This document shows positions 1 to 12,322 of a DNA stretch of 64,000 bases, in pieces (the first letter of the stretch is position 1; each line of letters begins with the position of its first letter). Source of the stretch: Bostrychus sinensis (lineage: Eukaryota > Chordata > Actinopteri > Gobiiformes > Eleotridae); contig CM036239.1 in the NCBI GenBank assembly GCA_020698575.1, positions 14,713,263-14,777,262 of the forward strand. Direction: 5' to 3'. A model generated the notes under the pieces. That model was not told the origin of the DNA, did no database searches, and saw nothing but the letters and a program-made list of their open reading frames with translations. Made by a program: the position numbers and the translations under genes.

Positions 1-1722
1 AGGGCCACTCACAAACCTCATGTAAACTTTATTACACAAATATGAACTGTCATGTGGTTTAACTTTTGGTAAGCTATTGTCTTTCACAGCCTTTTCTTAT
101 AGCCTATCCTATTTTTTATTGTATAAAGTTTAAAAAAAGGGATCTAGACATAGCCTATAGGTGAACCACTGAGTAAGCTTTAAAGGCCTGGAGGTGATAT
201 AATGTATCATTTTAACATCTAACATGGGAAAGAAATAAGTTACAATGCATCATTGTTGTGTTTGGCTGCCAAATGCTACCAAGCAACAATGGAGAGGCCA
301 TCAGCAGAGTAGACTGGCTTCCTATGAATAAAAACAAAGGTGATGCTTAACAACATAAGTTATACAAGTTATTCAATCACTCCTGCTAATACAGATTGTT
401 TTTGGAAGATAGTTTACAAACTAACGCAGTTGTGAAGTATAGTGGCATTATGACTAGTTAGACCTGTGGGGACTTTTAGAAAATGACAAAATTCAACAAG
501 CCAAGCTTTTTAAAGCCCCCAAAGCCTAAACACAGCATGAATTGAAAAGAGAGGAAATCCTTTCTCTTCCTGCTCCAGCAAAAAAGAGGGAAAGCTGCAG
601 AGGGGCGGGGGTTGTGGACACAGACGCACGCACGCTGGCTCGCAGTTACTGAAAGGCCGTGCGGGGCAGGATTGCAACACCAGGAAAATGGAGTCAATGA
701 ATTGATGGCACAGGGGCTCAGATTGAGTGGTGGAGGGCTCCTTAGAAAACTCCCACTGGAGGCGTTACCCTCCGTGAGCCTATATGCAGACAATACCGTC
801 AATGAACTACACTTTCCCACGTTTTCTCTCGAATGACCATTACGGACGAACAATGCCAGGAGTAAATGCGCGTTTACTGGTGTGTTTACGCAAGTGTGCA
901 TTTTGCGAGTCATTGAGAACAGCTTCACGTTTGCAACAAGAGCCGGACTTTTCACCAGTTTATTCAGTGACAAAGTTTTATTTAACCTACTCCCACTGAG
1001 CCCTACGTCTGGATAGCCTTTGGTTAGCTTGGAGTTGTCGAGTAGCCAGCTTTGGCTCATTCTTTAAACGGAGAAACAGGTAAAGTATTGTTTTTGATCT
1101 GCTTTATTTTGCCCACAGCTACAAGTTTAGGCTCCTGAATGTGACCAGGGCGGAGGAGATTTGGATAAAACTGTAACTGTTCCCATGCCGTCATTGGTCG
1201 TTTGTTAGTTTGGTTATACCATTGTAACAGTACATCTTGCACAAACCTCAAACGGGAGTAAAATTAGGGATGTTGGCTTATTTTGACTAGTCCTTGTTTT
1301 TGCCCCGTCCAGTTTCAGCAACAGTGTGTGGTTAATGAGATTTGTCCAATGCATTGCTCCTGTGATATTGATTTGAAAGTAATCCATCTCTGCACTGCTG
1401 AACTTTGAATTTGTCACTGTGCTTGTTGAAATATGTGTCGCGCGCAGGAGGAATGGTGACTCATGCCTTCCGTCTATCATACAATGCTCTTTCACAGACT
1501 ACTTAATTTACTTAATCCTCTAACACAACTAGACTTTATTAACATTCAAATGCTCTGAAAATGTAGATCTTGAGTTTTCACACCTTTGCTTCATCTGCAT
1601 CTGCTTATCTCCCATCATCTCACTGTGAGCTGTATGGTCCTCTACCTAAGCTCAGCAGGACAGCTCTTCCTGTCCTGTGCCAGCTCTTCTGGCCCACATT
1701 GGAAATGGATCACACTGGCACA
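1..1722. other. Upstream flank of the FGF receptor gene, no gene recognised
   Basis: No protein-coding gene is supported here. The stretch at about 600-1080 is richer in GC than its surroundings. It ends in a good splice donor (CAG|GTAAAG, GT at 1080-1081), and a matching acceptor lies at about 3724 just before the coding start of the FGF receptor. FGFR genes normally have a non-coding first exon, so 1000-1079 could be the end of that exon. This is inference from position and splice signals only. Confidence 0.3.
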
Positions 1723-2072
1723 TAGGACTGGGTATCGTTCAGATTTTTTTCAATACAAGTACGTAAATGATACCTGGTTTTCGATACTGGTACCTGAGCG
1801 ATACTTTTTCTGATACCTATGGCTAATTCATCTTCTACAATCATAAAACACAATAAGACTAGTTTTTAGAGCAACATTCTTAGCTGTAAGTTAAAACCAG
1901 TAGTTTGTATGATTTTTTTCAGTGTTATTTATTTGATTCATTCATGCAAAGGAACATTAAAGGTCCCACTAGGTATTGAAACTTAAATAAAAAAATTTTT
2001 TTTTCAATACTGGCAGTATCTTAACTTTTCTTTCGATGCCACAAAGGTATTGTTTAACAGTACCCAGCCCTA
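1723..2072. mobile_element. hAT-type MITE with 8-bp target duplication
   Basis: The element begins TAGGACTGGGTA and ends in TACCCAGCCCTA, an imperfect terminal inverted repeat. The interior is AT-rich and contains repeated 'cgatac/ggtatc' motifs on both arms. The flanks read ctggcaca on the left and ctggccca on the right, an 8-bp duplication with one mismatch. An 8-bp duplication is the signature of hAT transposition. There is no coding capacity, so this is a non-autonomous element of about 350 bp. Confidence 0.75.
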
Positions 2073-3766
2073 CTGGCCCAACAGCTGGAGTAGGTGTACA
2101 AAACTAATCCAAAATTGCAAGTGAGATGCAGAGTCGGGTGTGTTTGTGAGGGGTCCAGCACAGGTACTTTATTATGCACAGAGTAAAGAATAAAAGGTTA
2201 CAGGACTACATGACAGCTTGACTCATTTAGGCAAGAGTTTATTTTTACAAATTGTAAAAAAAAAAAAAAAAAAAAAAGAGGGCTGAAATATCTTGAAAAT
2301 GTATCAATATTTAATTGATAACTTAGTGTTTGCTTCTCTGCATTCCTGTAGTCATGTCATGTGTCATGTCAAATCCTGTAGCAGTTTTATGGTTGTCTCC
2401 ACATATTGCATTAAAATAAATTTTCTTTCCATTGCAGTAAAAGAAAAAATTAAGCAAATTCATATTGATCAGCTAATCTTTGACATAAAATTATTATACA
2501 ACTATAAACTTTACTTTCTCAACACTGAGTTACACAGTTAAATACATAGATTTGCACATAAATTGCTCACTACTTGTCCTAGTCATATGTAGAACTGGAA
2601 GTATTTGGTGAGTTGTCATATAAAAACACACGAGTAGACTTTCTGAACATCTTTGAAACAGGACATCAGGGAGCACTCTCTATCTAAATTTTGGATTCAT
2701 TAAAGAGATGGCTTGCACTGAAATATGTTGTCCGTGTGTATGACATGTAGTAATTATGTCATCATAATTCTTGGCACACTCCTCTGTGGTGCCCATCATA
2801 CTTGGGGCACCACCCTCAACCGCACACACATGCTCGTGCTTGTCTGAGGCAGATCAGACAGTGCACTGGTCTCTTCTTTATACAGTGTCCTCCACAGTAT
2901 CCCAATAATGTAGGGTATAGTACATGGCAGAGTTGGCAGCCGAATATTGCTCATCTTGTCTATGAGGCTTGTGACATGAGAAGATTGTGCATATACTGTA
3001 TTTTACTAGACTTAAGACAACTTTTTCCCCAGTGTTTTTTAAGTTGTTTTGAAGTAAACTGGTAAGAGCGCTGGGTTTTAGACTATTTCACACATTCATA
3101 AGGCAAATGGTGCTTGGGGCGGGTGTCTGTGTTTGTTTTGGCAGCACGCATGCCTCCCACCATGTTATGTTTGACACCTGACAGATATTTTGTACTCAAA
3201 GGTGAACCTCAGGGGGGGGTGACTGTAGGTGTTGAAGGTTTATGGCTCCGTATCAGTATTTCTGCACCTCTCAGGGAAACAGCTGCACAAGTGTTAAGAG
3301 TATGGGAGCATGAGGACAAAGTGTGAGGCAAGGCATACCAAGGAGAGCCAGCAAGTTTTAAAAATATATATAAATAAACCAACAGTTGGAAATAAAGTGT
3401 AAGTCAGTAATATTATTATATTGTTTCTTTATATCATAATTATACTGAGTTTTCACTTTTTTGGAACAATTAAGCATTCTTTAAATATCTGATCTTTTTA
3501 AAGTGTGTTCAGGGATGAATAAGATTTCAGCTGGGACACTATAAAACTTTGATTGCACCAGGCCTACAGTACAAAACCAGACTTCCTAAAATTTCTCCTT
3601 ACCAACTTATTGACTTCTTGTAGTTGTATGCAAAAGTGTATTTTTTGTTTTGAACTAATTTAATATTTTGAGCATTGTTTAATTTGTACTGTAACATGAA
3701 TGTTTTCACGTCTTTTTACCACAGCATATTGCCTCCATCAAGCTCGTGTTCAACGGTGAGGAGAAA
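2073..3766. other. Likely first intron or 5' flank of the FGF receptor gene
   Basis: This stretch is AT-rich and includes a poly(A) run at about 2256-2277. I see no coding exon. The acceptor TTTTTACCACAG at 3713-3724 probably starts the exon that carries the ATG at 3767, leaving about 42 bases of 5' UTR in that exon. Nothing else is recognisable. Confidence 0.4.
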
Positions 3767-6700
3767 ATGCCTTCACACTGCTGGTTTCTGATGCTCTCCT
3801 GGATCCTTCTGTGTCTTCTGGGCCACACGTCTCAGGTCTGGTCCAGACCAACCACAGAGGACCTTGACACAGGTAGGACACTCACATTCATTCGTTCATC
3901 TACCTATGCTTTTCCAGCCTGATGTCAAATTAACAGTTGCTGTTTGGACAATTTTAGCATAGTGGTGTCTGGTGCTTTTGTTTTGAGCTCTCTTTTATGT
4001 CTGAAACCAGTTGTGGTTATAGCACGTCATTTTATGAAAAAGGCTTTATAAAGCTTTCCCCAGTCAGAGAGAAATTCTTATTTTAAGAACGTTTTAAGGT
4101 TTGGCTGGTTTGGCTTTGGAGCATCTGAAACTGGTTAGGGTAATTTTTCCTGGTGTAACAAAGGCTTGGCTCTTAGGGTGCTGGTTATGGTCTGTATATC
4201 CTGTGTAGTCTGAGTGCACACACTAACAGAGTCACTCAGACTGGCTGTGGGTTATCAACTCCTGGGTACAGCATCACGTTCTTGAAAACATTCACTTTCT
4301 CAGTTCATCCTCAAAGTATTTGAAGTCTGTTAATGCATTATACTTTATGTGTGTGTGTGTATTGCTTGTGGTTCAAACATCTGGATTCCAGCTGAGTGCA
4401 AGTCAGTGTAACAGTGTTGTTTTGGAGCCTGTAAAGTATTTTTCTTTACAACACATCAAATTTTTTTTTTTTTTTTGCTGCAGTTGCTTTTGATAAACAA
4501 AGCCTGCTTTTAATTTCCCATCCCACTTAAATGTGTAGAACCCTTTCTAGTGTTAGAGACATAGGATAAGCCCCCTTATTCCTGTAAGACCCTGTAACCT
4601 CTGCCCAATTCTTGTAAAAGGCACTCCAGTCTGAGCTAACCAGACATATGCTGTCAAATGGGCTTTCTATAAACCTTTTTACGTGTTTGACAGAATTTGA
4701 ACATTTCTTTCAAACTATATTTTTGGTGCTTTATAGGAGCCCACATATGTGTCAGTGGTTACCTCAGCTCATAGTTTGATAATACAGGAATACACTGCAG
4801 GCTTGTGTGTTGTTTGTCTGCTGTTAATGGCCTGTGCAGGTTGGGAGGAGGTCTCTGAAGTTTCGGAAGTGGTTATGTGCAGTAAGAAGCTGTGGCGACA
4901 ACTCCTGTCTGCCCCTTTTTTCATTTGCAGTGATCCTTTTTACTGTGTTGAACCATAGGGTCAGGGGTTAATCCACAAGCTGTTTTCTTTGTCTCTTGTA
5001 GTCTACGTCTGAGGGTTTCTCTATCATGCCACCTAAATGTACAAAAACACACAATTGAATGACATAAAATTTCCAAATCTTATATTTTTAGTGGATCCAG
5101 TTAAATCATCTGAAGATGAAGATGATGATGAGTCTTCTTCAGAGGAGAACAAATTGTCAAATGAATTATCAACAAGCAATGAAAAGCTTCAACGTAAGTT
5201 TCATGCTATCCTTTCCTGCAGTGGTGCTTTAAATTTCAAATTGAAAAATGTGTAAACAAAACTGTTTTCAGTCAGTATGTTTACCCTTTTACACTTTTTT
5301 TTTCACTAGCTTTGGCGCCTCAGTGGGTAATGCCAGAGAAAATGGAGAAGCAGCTTCATGCTGTTCCTGCCAGTAGGACTGTAAAGTTTCGATGCCAAGC
5401 AACAGGAAATCCTACTCCTACTCTGCGCTGGTACAAGAATGGAAAAGAGTTCAAGAAAGATCAGAGAATTGGAGGTTTCAAAGTGAGATTTATTTGACAT
5501 TGCCTAATAAAAAAAAATGTTACCCTTATACAATAGAAAATAGTTTCTTAACATGTCTATTCTATGTCAGATAAGAGAGCACATGTGGACTCTAATAATG
5601 GAGTCAGTCGTTCCATCTGATAAAGGGAATTACACTTGTGTTGTGGAGAATGAACACGGGAGCCTCAAACACACCTACCTGCTGGATGTAGTGGGTAAGA
5701 AAAGCTTTGATCCATGAAGTAAACCTAGATATCTTGCCTACAATTTGACATACTGGTCTCTTTCAGAGCGTTCTCCTCATAGACCTATCCTACAGGCAGG
5801 TCTGCCAGCAAACCAGACTGCAGTCACTGGGAGTGATGTGGAATTTGTGTGTCGAGTGTTTAGTGATCCACAGCCACACATCCAGTGGCTTAAACACATC
5901 ACTGTGAATGGCAGCAGAGAGGGACCTGACGGACATCCATATGTGCTTGTTCTCAAGGTACTTAATGTTATATATATGGAGTATCTTTCACTGGTGGCAG
6001 TTGGAATAAGATTCAACTTCATTTCTCTTACATAAAGAGGTTTAATAATAGTGATTATGTGATTAAGCAGGTCTCATTAAGCCATATATGTTTTTTCTTT
6101 TTTTTTTTTTAAGACTGCAGGTTTAAATACAACAGATCGTGAAATGGAGGTTTTGACTTTGAAAAATGTAACTGCAGTAGATTCAGGAGAGTACACTTGC
6201 CTTGCAGGGAACTCTATTGGCGTCTCTCATCATTCAGCATGGCTCACTGTAGTTGATGGTAGGTTGAGATAATCAGAAACATTATAGAATTTATCTTCAT
6301 GTAGCCTTAAGCCTTGAATGTCTGTTAATGATTATGCTGTAATTTCTTCCATCCTCCTCTCAGAGTTGCCTCCCTCTCCAGTGCCTTCTCAGACTTACTT
6401 GGAGATCTTCATCTACTGCCTTGGGTTCTTTATTATCGTTATGCTTATTGCCACAGCAATTATATGTAGGGTGTGCTGTGCTCCAAAGAAGAGTGACTTT
6501 AATAGCCAGTTGGCTGTGCAAAAGTTAGCCAAGAGCATTCCTCTGAGAAGACAGGTAGTGTATCTGTTTCTTGTGGCTATTACTTACTATTGGCATTTGT
6601 TACCCACAATATTGTCATTGTACCTCTGCAGGTGTCAGTTGACTCCTCAACCTCCCTTCAGTCGGGAAAGTTTTTGATCCGACATTCACGTTTGTCCAAT

Positions 6701-9700
6701 GCAGCCGTCAGTCTCCTGCCAGGAGTATTGGAGTATGAACTGTCTTATGATCCTGCATGGGAGCTCCCTCGTGACAAGTAAGTATTTAACTATTTTAGTA
6801 CTGTATTTGTCTACATTTCTTTCTGTGATTTCTACAGTATGTTAATGTCACTAGATAAACTATTTCTAACATGTAGCTTATGTGTATTTTTTAGACTGAC
6901 CCTGGGAAAGCCTCTAGGGGAAGGCTGTTTTGGCCAGGTTGTGCTGGCTGAAGCAGTTGGCATTGATAAAAACAAGCCCACACGTGTCACCAAGGTGGCT
7001 GTAAAGATGCTCAAAGGTAAAAATCATCTCAGTTAATGTCCATAACTTCCTAAGTGATATGTTTAGGCCAAAACAGATGTATTTTGTATGTTAGAATTAA
7101 TATGGACTCTTCTTGTTAAATCCAGCTGATGCAACAGAAAAGGACTTGTCTGACTTAATCTCTGAAATGGAAATGATGAAGACAATTGGCAAACACAAGA
7201 ACATCATAAACTTGTTGGGGGCCTGTACTCAAGATGGTAGGTTATACTTTGTTAGTACTTAAATGAAATGTGTGTAGAATGGTTGAAAGCTCACACTGTA
7301 ATGCATGCCTTAGGCCCACTGTATGTAGTGGTAGAGTATGCAGAACAGGGGAACCTGAGAGAGTATCTCCGTGCTCGGCGGCCAGCTGGACTGGAATACT
7401 GGAGCGGCTCGAGGCAGACTTCCTTGGGCAGTTTGGAGATCAGAGAGTTGGTGTCTGCTGCCTACCAGGTGGCTAGAGGAATGGCATATCTTGCATCAAA
7501 AAAGGTTTGTTTGCACAACTAGCACATTATATAAATATGAATGCTTATAAATCAATATCATTTAATGTTTTGATGGATCTGCAGTGTATTCACAGAGACC
7601 TGGCAGCAAGGAACGTGCTCATCACAGAAGATAATGTCATGAAAATTGCTGACTTTGGTCTTGCCCGCGATATCCACCACATCGACTACTACAAAAAGAC
7701 AACAAATGTGAGTCAGAATGTTAAATTAGGTGTAAAGGAAATAGTAAAGGAAATCATAAGAAGCAATTACTAAATTTCAAATGTTTTCTCAGGGTCGTTT
7801 ACCAGTGAAATGGATGGCACCAGAAGCTTTATTTGACCGCATTTATACTCACCAAAGTGATGTGTAAGTTGTGTGTGTGTTTTTTTGTGTCATCATTTGC
7901 ATGATTGAAAGTTTTTTTTACTGACACACGGCTATTGCAATGTTTTCTCTTGTAGGTGGTCTTTTGGTGTCTTGCTTTGGGAAATTTTCACCCTCGGGGG
8001 GTCTCCTTATCCTGGGGTTCCAGTGGAGGAACTCTTTAAGCTGCTTAAGGAGGGTCACCGCATGGAGAAGCCCTCTGCATGTACTCAGGAGCTGTAAGTA
8101 AATGTGCACACATCATCCTGCCCCCCAGTTCTCTCCTCATGCATAACAATAGCATGATAAGTGTCTAAAGATAGCTCTTGTAACTTAGCATTTAGGCTCT
8201 AAATAACTTATGTTATGCCTGATAATCACCTACATATTTAGCTGTCTGCACGCAATTCTCAGAAGATATTTTCAGGCTCTCCATCAAAAATCTATTTTAA
8301 TCAAATGATACTTCCAAAATTAACATTACACTATAGTCCTACATAATAAATTAGAATATATTGGAAAAGTTGATTTGTTTCAGTGTCATAACACTTATTA
8401 TAAATACTTGTAATATTTTACTGTATTTTACTGTGTACTACAATATATCTTCTGTATATATTTACTTTTTTGATTTGAACTGAAATAAATTCACTATTCT
8501 ACCATATTCAAATGAATTTATGTAGGACTGTAAATTAAATGGTACCTATTGGATAAACAATGCCACCCTATGTTTTAGGAATTAGTAGGGAGGCTATTGC
8601 TTTTTATGGAAGTGTATTGCATTCACATGAAAAAAATCTTTTTTATAAGAAAATAGTTCTGTTTTTACGAGAGAAGAAAATTCAGTTTTTATGATAATAA
8701 ATAATTTTGTTGTTATAAGAAAAGTTTTGGTTTTATGAGGATAATGGCTCTGAATAGGTGCATTTGTGATGAACTGGTCCTTCTCTGTAGGCGACGTACA
8801 TCCACAACAGGAGAAGGAGAAAGAGCTCTGTAGTGAAGTCAACAACTCAGATCACACAGCATCAGCCTGAAATGCACTTTGTGCAGGTGTTGGATGCATT
8901 TATGCAAACAAATGCATTAAAAAGATTTGTAACAACTTTTCTATGACAGACCCACAGTCTCAAAAATAACATGCTCTTTAGGAGCACACGACAAAATGCC
9001 CATTCAAGCTTTTATTATACATCCACGTCCGGAGTAAGTCAGACACAAATGTGTCCGACTGCACACACGCAGGTTTAGCTCAACTCAAACAAGCTACGGT
9101 TGCAGAGAGCAGCAGGTATGGAGCAGTCCAAACAATAGGCATGTTTCAAGGTTTTATCAGGAGTGGTGAAGTGCAGGCAAAATGGAAAACTAGTGATTGT
9201 ACCATCAATATTTAACAACTGCTGAATCTCCCAATGTCTCATCCCTAAAGTAAAATAAAACTTAAACTGAATAATTGTTATATATATATGAATGATAACT
9301 GGGGCATTTATGCGCTTCTCAGCAACTCTTTATTGCAAACTTCTGTTTGCCATAGACATTACTAAGGATTTTTTGGGGGGTAAAATACATTTTTTACTCA
9401 TAAAGCAGAACATTTCTCATAAAAACAGAACTGTTTTCTTGTAAAAAAAAATTCCAAGAGAATGCAATACGCCTCTGTACTTTCTGTAACCTAGACTAAA
9501 ACATCTGGACGGTGTGTCCTGGGTAAAAAATAAAGTTTATATTGCTTAAAAACAAACACATAGTTCATAAAATAACCGGTCTCTCTCATGCCTCTCATCA
9601 GGTACCAAATGATGCGGGACTGTTGGCACGCTGTCCCATCGCGCAGGCCAACTTTCCAACAGCTGGTGGACAATTTAGATTGCATTCTTTCTCTTATGGC

Positions 9701-9895
9701 GAACCAGGTATATTTTTGTTTACTGGTGTTTACAATCATCAACACGTACTAGAGTGGTGTGACTGAATTCTTACTATTTTTCTCATCTTTATCCAGGAGT
9801 ACCTAGACCTGGCTGTCCCCCTGGTGCAGTATTCTCCCATCAGTGCGGCCTCGTCCAGCTTCTCAACCATGGCCCATTCCACTAACTCCACATAA
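3767..9895 (+). CDS. fgfr1b: Fibroblast growth factor receptor 1 paralogue, two-Ig form
   Basis: This is a receptor tyrosine kinase that binds FGF with heparan sulfate at the cell surface and signals through FRS2 and PLC-gamma. There are sixteen coding exons: 3767-3872, 5092-5193, 5310-5482, 5571-5694, 5767-5957, 6114-6258, 6364-6554, 6632-6777, 6895-7016, 7126-7236, 7314-7504, 7585-7707, 7793-7863, 7956-8093, 9602-9707 and 9797-9895. They sum to 713 codons with stop and stay in frame throughout. Residues 1-26 are a signal peptide and 43-54 an acidic box. Ig D2 (70-168) contains the HAV motif and Ig D3 spans 169-280. The membrane segment is 294-318 and the kinase begins near 393. Seen in the kinase are GEGCFG (401-406), VAVK Lys430, HRD Asp539, DFG 557-559, activation-loop Tyr569/Tyr570 and the PLC-gamma-type EYLDL Tyr682. 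The sequence is closest to FGFR1. The 'b' assignment is inferred from divergence: no Ig-I exon, no IIIb exon and a short tail. It could be another FGFR1 copy. Confidence 0.93.
8595..9485. mobile_element. Non-autonomous DNA transposon with long inverted repeats, in an fgfr1b intron
   Basis: About 100 bp at 8610-8700 and at 9375-9475 are inverted copies. Both contain GTATTGCATTC followed by a T-rich stretch, then AGTTCTGTTTTTA and a 'GAG' motif. The intervening sequence has no reading frame of note. The element fills much of the 1.5-kb intron between coding exons 14 and 15; most other introns of the gene are 70-250 bp. The TATTGCATT terminus and repeated 'TTTTNTNAGAAAA' motifs resemble degenerate inverted-repeat elements common in fish. 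I cannot assign a superfamily. Confidence 0.6.
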
Positions 9896-12322
9896 GCGTC
9901 CTGGGACTATCACTTCCTGAATTATCTTTATCCCATTTCCTTGGCTGCACATAGGAGCAGCAATCCCAGACGGGCCAGGCCAGAGGCAGACAACGGCAGG
10001 AACGAGTTGCTTCTCTGTCGTCTTTGGCTCTGGCACCGGTGATGTGGAGAACAGCTGTCCAAAACGGTGACTCCCCAGTGAGGCCTCAGGAAGCAGCTCA
10101 CAAACCATCACATTCATTAAGGGTGTAAAAACAGATTTCACCCACTGAGGACTTGTTGAGTTAGGTGTTGCTTCCTTTACTGCTCACTGCGTTTCTGCTT
10201 TGGTGCTTGTCAAAGAATGGTATTGTTATAGGTGTATAAATATTGTAAATGATGTACATAAGTTGTATTGTGTATAGTTTGAAAAAGATCGCCAGTCAGT
10301 AATAAAATAAATTCAGTAAGTTGTATTGAAGTGTGGATCATGTATTGTATGAATATGAATGTACAACTTTAGCAAAAACATTTGTCACTTGAAGTTGTTT
10401 TTTTTTTGTTTTCTATGAGCAGCCTTTGTGGTTTTCTGCAAAAAATCTTTACATGTCTGTGTTTACAACATATCAGTTAAATTATTGTCTTTGTTTTTCC
10501 TGTTTACCTGTAAGTCCTTTTTAACAGCCGTTGTTAACAGTTTTGTGTTATCTAGTTACCACAGCAACTTTGCACTTAACCTTTTAGATGAATACAGCAA
10601 GTCTGTAATCAAAATGATTTTAGTTGAATGTGTAATTACTATCAGTATTAAACTCTACTGGAAATTATACCTAATGTTTGCATTTTATTTGAAGTTTGCA
10701 GTTTGCACAAATTAGTCGCTCACTAAGTTTATAGAGTTTATTACATGTGTGATGCGCAGGAAAAATCTAGTGGAAAGAGACAATGATCTTGGCAATGGTC
10801 TCTGCAGCATCCATCACAGACCTAGACAGATGTACTGTGTTGGCTTTTTTAGGTCGGGCCCAATGCTTGAACATACAATTTTTATTTATTTTTTTCATAC
10901 AGAGGAAACAGAGGATAAATGTTCTGTTACATATGACAGGAAGCTCCGGTCGTCATTCATCATGTCTGTCTTTACCCTCTGGCTAACATTTCCAATGCAT
11001 ACCTGGTGTGCAGTGTATTTTGTTACAAACCCAAAACTAAATTGAATCATGGACATTTAGAACAGCCTCTGGCAACTGCTATCTTTCTCAATGCTCTCCT
11101 TCCTGTTTCCTGAGTAAAAGTCTTACCTCTTTATATAAGAAATCAAAATCTGTGTTTATGACTTTTGGATGGTAGGAGCAGAGCCTGAAAGACCACCTTC
11201 ATTTTCTGGAAGGTATGTGCAAAATATCCAAACTACTTTGGTAAATAGTGTGTTTAAGATTGTCTAATTCCTGGAAGTGAGGTCTAGTAACAGCCGCCGG
11301 GCCCTTGCTGTAAGCTCTGACACCTCAGCACACTCACACAGGTATCCGGCCTGCCTGGTAAGGTGCTGTAGTGATAAACCTGCTTTTCTTTCTCACTCGG
11401 CCCAAAGGGAGTTAATGGCCCATAACAGAGGAGGCGAGAAGCCATTATGGGTCAACCATTATCTTGGCGGACAGATGGCTGGGTGATAGGAGAGGTCCCG
11501 GTGTGTTTCTCAACACCTTAGCAGGCCGGCTTTGACAAACACTAGGGAGTAATAAATGAATTTAGCTCTTGTATAAATGTATGAGGGTTAAAGGAGCTGT
11601 GTTCATTCTCACCTGCAGAATTTCAGCTAACACAATCACTGCTAGCTGCTAATATTTAATTTAATATTTACCGCTAGTATATTGTAAATAGACTCTTTAG
11701 TGTATGTGGTTATACTGCATGGACCACATAAAGACAAAACAAATTAAATCAGTCTTATTTATCATGCAACTTTATTTTCATCCAAACAGACTCCAGGTCC
11801 CTTTGAGGGTTACATCACTTCTTAATTTCCTTGCATAGGGAAACCTTAATCAAAAGTACAAAGATGATCAATACATTTGTGTTATGTGGTACGAAGAGTG
11901 CTCCATGACCAGCATGGCAGCATCTTCTGCCCTCTGCACAATAAACTTTCTTTTTTACTCACTAAATAAAATATAACAGACCTGGTGCACTCATTGTCGC
12001 AGCCATATAAATTAAAATAAATATCAGTGACAATCATAGTTTCTTAAACTTCTGCAACACACCTAGCTTATATATTTTTGTTGGTAACATCAGGCCTTTA
12101 ACAATCTGTGGATTTCAACCAAAAATACAGTGTGTGGGAGTAAATGTTCTCCTGATCACACACTATTTGGCTGCATGTGTGACAAGAGATGAGGCTCAAG
12201 TTTGCAAGTGTAACAGAAGGCACAGTGTCTATAAGAAACAAGAGAAAGGATGGTATATCAGTGTGATGAATGTGTTAATATGTGTATGTTAATAGGTGTG
12301 TATGTGTATATTTGGTCTGCTT
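9896..12322. other. fgfr1b 3' UTR and fgfr1b-stc1 convergent intergenic region
   Basis: The first 410 bases after the fgfr1b stop are a plausible 3' UTR ending near AATAAA at 10301-10306. The remainder is AT-rich with no coding exon. The stretch 11277-11530 is noticeably more GC-rich and less repetitive than its neighbours, and could be a regulatory element or unrecognised exon. The 3' UTR of stc1, which reads leftward, presumably lies at the right edge. A poly(A) signal for it is not certain. Confidence 0.4.
10301..10306 (+). terminator. Polyadenylation signal AATAAA, fgfr1b
   Basis: A canonical AATAAA about 406 bases after the fgfr1b stop codon, immediately followed by a second overlapping AATAAA. 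It is a reasonable 3' end for the transcript, but it is not proven. Confidence 0.4.

Noticed and set aside
4749..4958. Possible Ig-I exon of the FGF receptor in intron 1
   Set aside because: The translated text has no Ig cysteine or tryptophan pattern and lacks matching splice phases.
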